DNA of 10,914 bases. It comes from CAZQCI01 sp964592255 (GTDB lineage Bacteria; UBA10199; SBBF01). The DNA lies in NCBI GenBank assembly GCA_964592255.1, contig CAZQCI010000073.1:1-10914 (forward strand). Reading direction: 5' to 3'. The notes beneath the pieces are model-generated. The model saw nothing but the letters and a program-made list of their open reading frames with translations, was not told the origin of the DNA and made no database searches. The position numbers and the translations under genes were made by a program. This document shows positions 1-7,412 of this stretch, piece after piece (within the stretch, counting starts at the first letter, position 1; each line of letters starts with the position of its first letter).

Positions 1-1
1 T

Positions 2-1915
2 AAAAAATCAAAAATAATTTCATTTCTTCTTCCTTTGCTTATGAGTTTATCACTGATGATTCCGATGGCTCATGCGGATTATCCCAGTGATCCATTATTG
101 GAAGATTTACAGAAACGTTTGACAGAAAAACCGCAATGTTTGCCAGATTGCGTGATGTTAGAGAAGATGAGTCTTGCCACTGAAGGTGATCGGTTACTGT
201 TGCGATTAACCGTTCATGCTGCTGTTGATTCTTCCGTTCTTCTTCCTGGTAGTCTTAAAGAATGGTTGCCGGATCAAGTAGTGGTTGATGGAAAACAAAT
301 GGCACCTACAACTCTTGATGAGCACGGTTTTGTTCATTTAGCTTTGCAACAAGGGGTTCATCAAGTGATGGTAAGCGGATGGTTGCCTCATCGAGAATCG
401 GTTTCTATTCCTCTTCCATTACGTCCCAAGACAATCAGTGTAACTTCTTCTTTTAATTGGCAAGTGCAAGGTTTGGGAGAAGCAGGGGAGATTGCCGACA
501 ATATTACTTTGTTGCGTCAGGGGCCAACGGATGTTTTCACAAAATCTGATGACAACCATGCGGTACCTCCTTTTGTACGCGTGGAACGCAATTTAATTTT
601 AGGATTAAATTGGGAAGTGGAAACTCGTGTTGTGCGGGTTACACCTCCAGGCCAAGCTGTTGCGTTGGAAGTGCCCTTGCTCATGGGCGAGTCGGTTACT
701 GAAAGCGATGTGCGTCTTCAAAATGGTAAAGTGCTTATTAGTCTTAATCCGCAACAAACAGAATTTTCGTGGCATTCCACTTTGCCGATTACCGAAAATA
801 TTTCTTTGATATCTCCCGCTTCTTTTGCGTGGGCTGAATGGTGGGAATTGACAGCAAGCCCCGTATGGCATGTGGCTACGGAAGGCATTCCTGCTATTCG
901 TGAAGAAGGGGAGGAAAAAAACACACCTCTCTGGCAGCCATGGCCTGGAGAACAAGTGACGCTCCATATCTCCCGACCCGAAGGGGTCTCTGGTCAGACT
1001 ATGACTATTGACTCTTCTCATGTGGATGTCACTCCTGGTTTTCGTTCTACGGATGTCACTTTAACTTTTTCTGTGCGTTCCAGCTTGGGGGGCAAGCATG
1101 TTATTCATTTACCCACCAACATCGTCTTTAAAAAATTAACCATCAATGGGCGGGAAGAATCCCCTGAATGGGAAGCCGGGAATTTATCGCTATTTTTAGT
1201 TCCAGGGGTGCAGACCATTCAAGCCACATGGACTAGCCCTAAAGGATGGGGTTTTCGCAATCAAGTGGATGCCATTGATTTAGGTGCCCCGAGTGTGAAC
1301 AATCATATCTCCGTTCGTGCTTCTTCCGATTTTTGGATTTTGGCTTTGTGTGGTCCGATGCAGGGGCCAGTTGTTTTATTTTGGCCTTATTTGTTAGCCA
1401 TGGTGACGGCCGGTTTTATTTTGTCCCGGCTTCCTGGCTCTTCCCTCACGACGCCGACATGGTTGATCTTAAGTTTGGGTTTATCACAATCGCCTTTATG
1501 GGTTTCGGCTTGTATTGCAGGTTGGTTTTTTCTTTTGGGTTGGATGAAAACCAAGCAAATACAAACCCCGATCTTGTATAATTTACGTCAAATAGCATTT
1601 GTGTTTTTTACTTTTATCACTGTGGTCTTTTTTGTTGAAGCCATTCGCCGGGGCCTTTTGGGGTTTCCGTCCATGCAAATTGCCGGTAATGATTCTAATG
1701 CTTTCAACTTAAATTGGGATCAAGACCGTTTGGATACTGGTCTTTTGCCACGCCCCATTATTTATGGGTTGCCTTTGTTGAGCTATCATTTGTTAATGCT
1801 CATTTGGTCTACTTGGGTAGCTGTAAAAATTGTTGGATGGGCTAAACTAGCCTGGAAAAGTTTAAATACAGAAGGTTTCTGGAAGCCTTTTAATTTAGTC
1901 CGAAAAGAACAATAA
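2..1915 (+). CDS. Large exported multi-pass membrane protein of unknown function (5' end off the window)
   Basis: The frame is open to the left edge and reads KKSKIISFLLPLL before the TTG at 35 and the ATG at 41. Together with the following residues this makes a classic Sec signal peptide (two lysines, hydrophobic core, AHA cleavage site before DYPSD), so the true start lies just outside the window and neither internal start is right. Counting from the TTG, the mature protein begins near residue 15 and carries a CxxxC-type pair in CLPDC (35-39). It then has about 400 residues rich in beta-type sequence, with four or five hydrophobic segments near 432-466, 472-503, 518-538 and 578-603. The topology suggests a large periplasmic region anchored by a C-terminal membrane bundle. 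I do not recognise a functional family. Gene 1940-2551 follows 24 bases later and is probably co-transcribed. The last 14 codons recur, decayed, at 2577-2621. Confidence 0.85.
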   Translation, partial: KKSKIISFLLPLLMSLSLMIPMAHADYPSDPLLEDLQKRLTEKPQCLPDCVMLEKMSLATEGDRLLLRLTVHAAVDSSVLLPGSLKEWLPDQVVVDGKQMAPTTLDEHGFVHLALQQGVHQVMVSGWLPHRESVSIPLPLRPKTISVTSSFNWQVQGLGEAGEIADNITLLRQGPTDVFTKSDDNHAVPPFVRVERNLILGLNWEVETRVVRVTPPGQAVALEVPLLMGESVTESDVRLQNGKVLISLNPQQTEFSWHSTLPITENISLISPASFAWAEWWELTASPVWHVATEGIPAIREEGEEKNTPLWQPWPGEQVTLHISRPEGVSGQTMTIDSSHVDVTPGFRSTDVTLTFSVRSSLGGKHVIHLPTNIVFKKLTINGREESPEWEAGNLSLFLVPGVQTIQATWTSPKGWGFRNQVDAIDLGAPSVNNHISVRASSDFWILALCGPMQGPVVLFWPYLLAMVTAGFILSRLPGSSLTTPTWLILSLGLSQSPLWVSACIAGWFFLLGWMKTKQIQTPILYNLRQIAFVFFTFITVVFFVEAIRRGLLGFPSMQIAGNDSNAFNLNWDQDRLDTGLLPRPIIYGLPLLSYHLLMLIWSTWVAVKIVGWAKLAWKSLNTEGFWKPFNLVRKEQ

Positions 1916-1916
1916 C
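1871..1916 (+). repeat. Direct repeat copy 1: intact 3' end of the first gene
   Basis: These 46 bases, the last 14 codons, the stop and one base of the membrane-protein gene, match 2577-2622 at 41 of 46 positions. The two copies are 706 bp apart and bracket the small secreted-protein gene. Confidence 0.85.
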
Positions 1917-1939
1917 TTGTTTTTCTTAGTTTGTGAAAT

Positions 1940-2551
1940 ATGAAAATCAATTTTTTAAAAAAGGTCGCCGGCAGTTTATTTTTTTGTATTTTATCATCCA
2001 ATATTTTTGCTGATAATCAACTTTCTCTCAAAAAAGATTTTAATGGCGATGGGGTTGAAGAAGTCTTTTCAATTCTTAATCGGACCAACGATCCTCATAG
2101 TTATGGAGACAAGTTGGGCTATGTTAACTTTACTCTTACGCGCCAGGGTAAAGTTTTGGCTTTTTTAAAAAGAAACGAGCCTTATGTTGATTATGAATTT
2201 ACTTCTCCTAAAACAACCATTTTGTTTGGTGGTAAGTTGAAGTTGGTAGAAGTGGACTATTCGTTCAATGGAGAAACGGGAGGCACAGGACAAGAATATT
2301 TTATGGTGATGAAGAAAGAAATCCGGTCAGTTTTCAAAATAAATCTGACGGAAGGAGAGGGCGGCTATTCTTGTAGCCGTACCGTGAAGGAATCTTCCAC
2401 GGATACTTGTCTATTAGTAGAAGAGAGTTGCGTTGAGGATGAGGATTTGGGAAAAAAACCTGACATTAAAAAAGCACGCTTCTGTTGGGATGAGAATACT
2501 TTTTCAAGAAAAGGATTTTTTGAACCCGATGAAATGCTTCACCCACTTTGA
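1940..2551 (+). CDS. Small secreted protein with an EF-hand/FG-GAP-like acidic loop, unknown function
   Basis: The 203-residue product starts with a Sec signal peptide (MKINFLKK, hydrophobic core, cleavage predicted after NIFA at residue 24), so it should be periplasmic or secreted. Right after cleavage it carries DFNGDGVEE (33-41), spaced like the Asp/Asn ligands of EF-hand or VCBS/FG-GAP calcium loops (D33, N35, D37, E40 or E41). That a metal binds there is inference. Four cysteines sit in the C-terminal part (C145, C157, C164, C182), enough for two disulfides. The cysteine in the signal region (C16) lacks a proper lipobox, so a lipoprotein is unlikely. There is no clear Shine-Dalgarno before the ATG. 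The gene sits 24 bases after the membrane-protein gene and is bounded by the two copies of that gene's tail. I do not recognise the family. Confidence 0.8.
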   Translation: MKINFLKKVAGSLFFCILSSNIFADNQLSLKKDFNGDGVEEVFSILNRTNDPHSYGDKLGYVNFTLTRQGKVLAFLKRNEPYVDYEFTSPKTTILFGGKLKLVEVDYSFNGETGGTGQEYFMVMKKEIRSVFKINLTEGEGGYSCSRTVKESSTDTCLLVEESCVEDEDLGKKPDIKKARFCWDENTFSRKGFFEPDEMLHPL

Positions 2552-2576
2552 GTCCAGGGCTTGAGTGACCGCCAGT

Positions 2577-2622
2577 GAAGTGTTTTGGAATCCTTTTAAT
2601 TTAGTCGGAAAAGAACAATAAC
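2577..2622 (+). pseudogene. Decayed copy of the 3' end of the first gene (direct repeat copy 2)
   Basis: Read in frame, this stretch gives EVFWNPFNLVGKEQ and then TAA. The membrane-protein gene ends EGFWKPFNLVRKEQ and TAA, so 11 of 14 residues and the stop are shared. A stop at 2562-2564 shortly upstream means it cannot be a live gene. Similarity continues weakly for about 16 bases past the stop. It is either the fossil of a second, tandem copy of the first gene or the scar of a local duplication that carried gene 1940-2551. The sequence alone does not decide between these. Confidence 0.75.
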
Positions 2623-2662
2623 AAGCTTGCCTTAGCTTTTAGAATTAGTTAGTCGAAAACAA

Positions 2663-2670
2663 AGGGGAGA
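2663..2670 (+). promoter_or_regulatory. Shine-Dalgarno for the SNase-like gene
   Basis: AGGGGAGA lies 12 bases before the ATG at 2683 and is the only purine-rich site nearby. It supports this unusually short leader as the true start, although the spacing is at the long end. Confidence 0.4.
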
Positions 2671-2682
2671 AAGACATTTTTT

Positions 2683-3735
2683 ATGGCGATTCCTGCTCTG
2701 GCTGGCAGTATGCCCCTTACCTTGTCCGGCATTCCTTCGGAAACACTTCCATCGAGTTCCCCTTCCTCTGTTACGGTTCGTACTAATTTTAATCGTACGT
2801 TGGACCTACAAGACGGATGGTATTGTGCTACTAAAACCGTTGATGGAGACACCATCAATGTACTGCCGGAGCTAGTCTCTTCTGATGCGTCATGTGTTTC
2901 CTATGACGAACATGCCAAGGTTGAAAAAGTGAGTCTTCGTTTCAATGGTGTGAATACCACCGAGTGTGGTAAGAGCGGTTCTTCGCGCGAGGAAAAATGC
3001 GACGATTATGGCGAGCCGGGGGCCAACGATGCCCGCGATTTCACCAGAAGGCTTGTCGGCAATGGCCCAGTTTATCTCGACTTGCATGAAGCGGATAGTT
3101 ATGGCCGTGCTGTGACAACGTTGTATATTAAAGATCCGAATGCGTCAGACGGATCATGGATGGATATCAACGAGGCTCTCATTCGTGCCGGTTACGGTTT
3201 TCCTTATTTCATCGAAGGCGATCCACAATTTCTTTCCGCTTATCTGGCGGCTGCCCGCGAGGCTCAAGGCAATCACTCAGGTCTGTGGGCTTTGCCCGAT
3301 TGGCAAGGGCGTCATCTTATTCTCACTAGTTATCATGGAGAAAGAAAAGGAAAAGACGAATACGCCCGTATCCTCAATCTTTCTACTGACCCTCTTTCGA
3401 CGGAAGGTTATTTTTTTGAGTATGAAGGAAACGAATATCCCCTCGTGGCCGCCGATGGAAAGCCATTCACCATTCCTCCGGGACGCACGGTGAGAATGTA
3501 TGCCGGTTTTGGAACCGATCAGCTAGATCCAGCGGCCGGATCCCTAGACGTCTATCTTCGCATCGGAGCTGACACTCCCACTCATGATTCATGGACTAAT
3601 GATCATCCGTTAATACTTAAATACCGGGCTTCCAACTCCTCTGAAAGCCAATGTGTTTGGCCCAAAGTGAACCGCTTTGAGGTGTGGAGTGATAAGTCTT
3701 TGAAGGAATGTCCGCAGCCGAAAACTACTTTTTAA
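2683..3735 (+). CDS. Thermonuclease-like (SNase-fold) protein with lamin-tail-like C-terminal domain
   Basis: This is a predicted exported sugar-nonspecific nuclease of the staphylococcal nuclease fold. Family landmarks appear in order: VDGDT at 53-57 (D54, D56), SLRFNGVNTTE at 84-94 with R86 and E94 in the places of catalytic Arg35 and Glu43, SYGR ending at R142 (Arg87 equivalent), NEALIRAGYGFPY at 163-175, and AREAQGNHSGLWA at 191-203. The residue aligned with the calcium ligand Asp40 is Asn91, which may weaken metal binding. The insert between the first strands is long (58-83). From about 228 to 315 the sequence (ARILNLSTD, FTIPPGRTVRMYAG) resembles a lamin-tail domain, which often accompanies extracellular nucleases. 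The ATG at 2683 follows AAGGGGAGA by about a dozen bases, and a stop at 2650-2652 rules out long extension. The N-terminus lacks basic residues, so the leader looks short. The 3' end overlaps the convergent gene by 11 bases. Confidence 0.82.
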   Translation: MAIPALAGSMPLTLSGIPSETLPSSSPSSVTVRTNFNRTLDLQDGWYCATKTVDGDTINVLPELVSSDASCVSYDEHAKVEKVSLRFNGVNTTECGKSGSSREEKCDDYGEPGANDARDFTRRLVGNGPVYLDLHEADSYGRAVTTLYIKDPNASDGSWMDINEALIRAGYGFPYFIEGDPQFLSAYLAAAREAQGNHSGLWALPDWQGRHLILTSYHGERKGKDEYARILNLSTDPLSTEGYFFEYEGNEYPLVAADGKPFTIPPGRTVRMYAGFGTDQLDPAAGSLDVYLRIGADTPTHDSWTNDHPLILKYRASNSSESQCVWPKVNRFEVWSDKSLKECPQPKTTF

Positions 3736-4495
3736 AGATAAAAATACAATTAACGATGAGTAAGCTCACCAGCGTTAAACTGAAGGCCAATCCTAATTGC
3801 CCGGCAAGAACTAATCCTAAAGGGGCTATATTGATAGCGTTGTAGAAATGAATAAAAAATGAAACCGGTTGTTGTTGAAGTTGGTGGCCTATCTCCGATT
3901 TTTCGAGAAATACTCCCATCGTCAAACTAACAATCAACCAACCGATGTAGTTGGTTAAAGGAACTCCATAATACACACCAGGTTTTTCCCACACCCAGTA
4001 AGTAATTTGGTGGCTCATGGCTGGATCGGTGGACAGATCGAGAATAAGCATCAGCATCGCCATAAATAAAAGTCGTGTTTTCTTTTTTTCTGGAAAGACA
4101 AAAAGAGCTAGTCGGTAAGTGACCAGGGCTGTGTAGCTCCAAACAATCGGAATAAAAAAAGGAACTTTTCCAAACCATTTTGGGCCAAGGAGGTCGGTAA
4201 AATGGTAAGGGCCAAACAGCAAGCCTGTGCTAGTGCCTATGAGCTCACAACTTAAAGCGATGGCATAGAGCCAGGCCATTGTTTTAAAAATATTTTTGGT
4301 GGGATGTTTTCGAAAATAAAATATCCAAACGGTGAGCGCCATCACAATTTGAATTTGGGCACCTGCTTGGTTAAGGTGATGAAGCCAAGTGGGAATTTCT
4401 TCCGGTTTTAGTAAAAATTGCAGGCGTTCTGGATGCAAACCAAACCAAGCGTATCCCAATGGCATCAGCAGATTGATGATATAAAGCGCCCACAT
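3725..4495 (-). CDS. Carotenoid biosynthesis membrane protein, CruF/DUF422 family
   Basis: This is a 256-residue integral membrane protein with about seven hydrophobic segments (roughly 4-20, 48-62, 72-90, 111-133, 140-157, 179-197, 215-254). It shows the signatures of the CruF / bisanhydrobacterioruberin hydratase family: CELIGTSTGLLFGPYHFT (83-100), LLGPKWFGKVPFFIPIVWSY (102-121), LDLSTDPAM (152-160) and GVYYGVPLTNYIGW (173-186). Conserved acidic residues E84, D153 and D157 are present. Known members hydrate the end groups of acyclic carotenoids such as lycopene derivatives. That exact reaction here is inference, because no other carotenoid gene is in the window. The gene starts five bases after the Fax-type gene stops, so the two are almost certainly one transcript. 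Its end overlaps the convergent SNase gene by 11 bases, with no room for an intrinsic terminator. Confidence 0.85.
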   Translation of the reverse strand: MWALYIINLLMPLGYAWFGLHPERLQFLLKPEEIPTWLHHLNQAGAQIQIVMALTVWIFYFRKHPTKNIFKTMAWLYAIALSCELIGTSTGLLFGPYHFTDLLGPKWFGKVPFFIPIVWSYTALVTYRLALFVFPEKKKTRLLFMAMLMLILDLSTDPAMSHQITYWVWEKPGVYYGVPLTNYIGWLIVSLTMGVFLEKSEIGHQLQQQPVSFFIHFYNAINIAPLGLVLAGQLGLAFSLTLVSLLIVNCIFIFKK

Positions 4496-4500
4496 AGTTA

Positions 4501-5208
4501 TTAAGAACGCTCGACCAAGGTTGTCATACGTTGATTGTAGTCGACCAAATTCTTCTGTTTTTGTGCGAATAATTTAAGTGGAGAATCCCAAGGGCCCCAA
4601 AGAAGAGGGGAAATAAAACTATAGGCCGTACAGTCGAGGAGTTTGGGGCTGTCTCCCAGGAAGAATTTTTTGTGGTCCAGAAAAAGGGAAAGGGTTTTGA
4701 TATCTTGCATGCCCAAGGCATAAATTTCATCCTTTGAATGACGTCCCACCCCTTGGGCTTTAACGCTGGCAATACATTTCTTGCGAATCAAATCCGGCAA
4801 GAAAAGTCGTAAGGGAAAAGGGAGGTCTTTAAAAAAAGGTTTTTTGATTACCTGCCAACCATTATCATCCACCCATCGGGAGTAAAAAACAGTCCAGTAT
4901 AAATGTTCTTCCATCAAACGTTTGTACGCTACAAAATGTGCCTGATCCGTTTCGGACAAGCCCTCAGTTAAAGGCGAAGGTTTTTTCTTTTCTAAATATT
5001 CAAGAATCACACTGGAATCGGCAATGATGGTATCACCATCCTTAATAAAGGGAAGTTTGCCTTTGGGCGCTTTGCGTGGATCGGAAATAGTTTTGATTTC
5101 GTAATCCACACCGGCAAGCCGACAATAGACTTCTACCTTCATGCAGAAGGGGCTGGGGTTTAAAATTTCGGGAGGACTAGGGAATTGAAATATTTTTATT
5201 TTTGACAT
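4501..5208 (-). CDS. Fax/metaxin-type glutathione S-transferase-fold protein
   Basis: The product combines a thioredoxin-like N-domain with a helical GST C-domain, as in the failed-axon-connections/metaxin branch (GST_N_4 with GST_C_6). Counted from the upstream ATG at 5262, the family hallmark NPSPFCMKVEVYCRLAGVDYE spans 35-55, the cis-proline segment GKLPFI 68-73, the DSS turn 82-84, and the C-domain motif FFLGDSPKLLDCTAYS 200-215. I prefer the ATG at 5208 (residue 19 of the long form), because family members begin about a dozen residues before NPSPFC and the extra stretch MNLKFQLLLRFHLRHNRT has no counterpart I know. Neither start has a good Shine-Dalgarno. Family biochemistry is poorly defined; glutathione use is not assured. 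It is transcribed ahead of the CruF-like gene with a five-base gap. Confidence 0.82.
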   Translation of the reverse strand: MSKIKIFQFPSPPEILNPSPFCMKVEVYCRLAGVDYEIKTISDPRKAPKGKLPFIKDGDTIIADSSVILEYLEKKKPSPLTEGLSETDQAHFVAYKRLMEEHLYWTVFYSRWVDDNGWQVIKKPFFKDLPFPLRLFLPDLIRKKCIASVKAQGVGRHSKDEIYALGMQDIKTLSLFLDHKKFFLGDSPKLLDCTAYSFISPLLWGPWDSPLKLFAQKQKNLVDYNQRMTTLVERS

Positions 5209-5290
5209 TGTGCGATTGTGCCGAAGGTGGAAGCGTAAAAGCAATTGAAATTTTAAATTCACTTTCGCGCATGAGTCTTCAAATAAAAAA

Positions 5291-5386
5291 TTCTCCTCCC
5301 CTTGGTATAAGGGGAGGTTGGGAGGGGTTACTCAATTTCATTTGAATAACTCCCCCTAACCCCCTCTTATTTTAAGAGGGGGATTC
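5291..5386. repeat. Palindromic MITE/REP-like element with two hairpins
   Basis: Two hairpins face each other: CCTCCCCTT/AAGGGGAGG (5295-5303 with 5309-5317, loop 5) and CCCCCTCTTA/TAAGAGGGGG (5360-5369 with 5373-5382, loop 3). The reverse complement of the right half closely resembles the left half (shared blocks GGTT.GG.GG.GTTA.TCA), so the whole is one imperfect palindrome centred near 5339. This nested design is typical of nonautonomous palindromic repeats. It lies downstream of recQ and upstream of the GST-type gene. It may also stop recQ transcription, though no U-run follows the hairpins. Confidence 0.7.
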
Positions 5387-5401
5387 ACGTAAGGTGAGTT
5401 T

Positions 5402-7207
5402 TTAAGCCTCATTTGCGCGAATCACTTCCATGAAAATTTTTCCGTAGTTTTTCAGTTTGTGTTCGCCCACTCCTGAAATTTGTCGAAACTCTTCCGGTGT
5501 AGTTGGTTTTTGCAAAACCATTTCCTTTAAAGCCGTGTCGTGGAAAATCACATACGGAGGCACGCCCACTTTTTGGGCCAATTTCAATCGGCAGGCGCGT
5601 AAATTGTCCCAAAGGTTTTTATCAAAATCTTTTTCCGTATCTATTTTCTTGGCAGCCGGCGCAGCCGGTTTTTTCTTTTGTGGGGTTGGATCTTTTCTAA
5701 AAAATATTTTTTTCTCGCCTTTTAAAATCATCCGGCTGGCCTCTGTGAGCTTAATACTCCCATGACCATCCACATCCACCATTAACAACCCAGCGGCGAT
5801 TAATTGCCGAAAGAGGGAATACCATTCTGACTCACTTAATTCCTTTCCGATGCCGAATGTGCTGATGAGATGATGATTAAAATTGGCGACCTTGTCGGTA
5901 TTTTTTCCTAAAAGCACGTCCACCAAATGATTGGTTCCAAAAATTTGGCCGGTGCGAAAAACGCACGAAAGTGCTTTTTGTGCGGCTACACTCCCATCCC
6001 ATGTTTCAACGGGGTTAAGACACGTATCGCAATTGCCACAGGGTTGTGGCAGTTCTTCATCAAAATATTTTAGTAAAACTTGCCTGCGGCACACCGTGCT
6101 TTCACAAAAGCCCAACATTGAATTAAGTTTGTGGCGTTCCACGCGTTTGCGTTTTTCATCGGCCTCCGATTGCTCCAACATTTGGCGTAGTAAAATGACA
6201 TCCCCCAAACCATAGGCCATCCAGGCGTTTGCAGGTAGCCCATCGCGTCCGGCACGCCCTGTTTCTTGGTAATACGATTCCAAACTTTTGGGTAAATCCA
6301 AATGAGCCACAAAGCGGACATCCGGTTTATCGATGCCCATGCCAAACGCGATGGTGGCGACCATGACGATATTGTCTTCTTTTAAAAATCGTTCCTGATT
6401 TTTTTGTCGTGTCTCGGTATTAAGCCCCGCGTGGTAGGGAAAAGCTTTAAAACCATTTCCGGTTAAAAATTCCGCTATAGCTTCCGTTTTTTTTCGGGAA
6501 AGGCAGTAGACAATTCCTGAATCGTTTTTGTGTTCTGTTTTTAAAAAATCCAGCAATTGTTTGCGTCCGTTGTGTTTGAGGGTTACCTGATAGCGGATAT
6601 TGGGTCGGTCGAAGCTGGTTAAAAAAGTTTTTGGATTTTGTAATTTTAGTTTTTCAATAATTTCACGACGTGTGGGGCCATCCGCCGTTGCCGTCAGCGC
6701 GATGCGCGGAACGCTTGGAAAGCGTTCATGGAGAACAGCCAGTTGCAAATATTCCGGACGAAAATCGTGCCCCCAGGCGGAAACACAGTGAGCTTCGTCG
6801 ATAGCAAACAGGGAGAGTGGAATTTCTTCCAGTAGTTTCAAAAAACCGGGTGTCATCAATCGCTCTGGGGCGACGTAGAGCAAATCAATATCCCCGCGAC
6901 GAGCTTTGTTCTCAATATCTTTGGTTTCGTGATAATTTTGGGTGGAATTTAAGAAAGCGGTTTTAATTCCTAACTGGGTTAAATTATCCACCTGGTTTTT
7001 CATCAACGCAATCAGTGGAGATACGACAATGCCTACCCCTTGGCGAACCATGGCGGGTATTTGATAGCACAGCGATTTGCCTTTGCCGGTAGGCATTAAT
7101 ACCAATGCATCCCCACCGGTGATGGTATGGTTGATGATGGCTTGTTGTTCCCCACGAAAATGTTTGTGGCCAAAAACGGTTTCAAGAATGTGTTGAGGGG
7201 TAGTCAC
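5402..7207 (-). CDS. recQ: ATP-dependent DNA helicase RecQ
   Basis: This is a 3'-to-5' superfamily 2 helicase that unwinds recombination and repair intermediates. All family parts are present over 601 residues, close to the usual length of about 610. Motif I is MPTGKGKS (38-45), with a Lys where GGGKS is common. Motif II is DEAHC (137-141), motif III LTATA (171-175), and motif VI QETGRAGRDG (314-323). The zinc site uses C373, C390, C393 and C396 (VCRRQVLLKYFDE ... CGNCDTC). A winged-helix RQC domain covers about 400-495. After a Lys/Pro/Ala linker (505-522) comes an HRDC domain (about 526-597, FDKNLWDNLRACRLKLAQ ... ISGVGEHKLKNYG). The start is GTG at 7207, with a stop in the same frame only two codons upstream. 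No Shine-Dalgarno is visible. The SRP RNA gene lies just upstream on the same strand. Confidence 0.97.
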   Translation of the reverse strand: MTTPQHILETVFGHKHFRGEQQAIINHTITGGDALVLMPTGKGKSLCYQIPAMVRQGVGIVVSPLIALMKNQVDNLTQLGIKTAFLNSTQNYHETKDIENKARRGDIDLLYVAPERLMTPGFLKLLEEIPLSLFAIDEAHCVSAWGHDFRPEYLQLAVLHERFPSVPRIALTATADGPTRREIIEKLKLQNPKTFLTSFDRPNIRYQVTLKHNGRKQLLDFLKTEHKNDSGIVYCLSRKKTEAIAEFLTGNGFKAFPYHAGLNTETRQKNQERFLKEDNIVMVATIAFGMGIDKPDVRFVAHLDLPKSLESYYQETGRAGRDGLPANAWMAYGLGDVILLRQMLEQSEADEKRKRVERHKLNSMLGFCESTVCRRQVLLKYFDEELPQPCGNCDTCLNPVETWDGSVAAQKALSCVFRTGQIFGTNHLVDVLLGKNTDKVANFNHHLISTFGIGKELSESEWYSLFRQLIAAGLLMVDVDGHGSIKLTEASRMILKGEKKIFFRKDPTPQKKKPAAPAAKKIDTEKDFDKNLWDNLRACRLKLAQKVGVPPYVIFHDTALKEMVLQKPTTPEEFRQISGVGEHKLKNYGKIFMEVIRANEA

Positions 7208-7225
7208 AGGGGTTTAAAGGGGAAC

Positions 7226-7248
7226 AAAAATTTCTTTAAATGATAGCT
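7226..7248 (-). terminator. 3' arm of SRP RNA plus U-run, likely intrinsic terminator
   Basis: The perfect closing helix of the SRP RNA is followed on the minus strand by AAATTTTTG, giving a stem and U-tract without a separate terminator. Recognition of the SRP stem itself as the terminator hairpin is inference. Confidence 0.4.
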
Positions 7249-7349
7249 AGGCATCCCGCGGCACAGGGCCAAAGGTCTACCGTTGCTTCCTTCCGGACCT
7301 GGCGGGGTTTGACGATCAACTCCTTGCACAGGGCCCAGCTATCATTTAA
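7236..7349 (-). ncRNA. ffs: Bacterial small signal recognition particle RNA (4.5S type)
   Basis: Read on the minus strand, the apical domain shows the universal SRP core CCAGGTCCGGAAGGAAGCAA (GGAA tetraloop, Ffh-binding asymmetric loop) closed by AGGTC/GACCT, then GTGCCGCGGGATG on the 3' side as in 4.5S RNAs. The molecule is a single long hairpin. Its terminal helix is perfectly paired for 18 bp between 7231-7248 and 7337-7354, and TTTTT follows 3' at 7226-7230, so the exact ends are uncertain by a few bases. It pairs with the Ffh protein to target membrane and exported proteins. Short reading frames overlapping it should not be annotated. Confidence 0.95.
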
Positions 7350-7373
7350 AGAAAGCGCAAAATACCTACCGTA

Positions 7374-7412
7374 GGGGGCGCCCCCCCCGCAAGTCTTTTT
7401 CGGTTTACTTCT
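7374..7412 (-). promoter_or_regulatory. Possible SRP RNA promoter region with GC palindrome
   Basis: Upstream of the SRP RNA on the minus strand, TTGCGG and TAGGTATTTT are about 18 bases apart and could be -35 and -10 boxes. Between them lies the perfect palindrome GGGGGCGCCCCC (7374-7385), a GC-rich discriminator-like block. The matches to consensus are weak. Confidence 0.25.

Noticed and set aside
605..1021. 138-residue minus-strand frame inside the first gene
   Set aside because: It is antisense to a long, well-supported membrane-protein gene and has no domain or leader.
7374..7385. GGGGGCGCCCCC as an operator
   Set aside because: It is a perfect palindrome, but a single copy of simple G/C sequence gives no ground to name a regulator.
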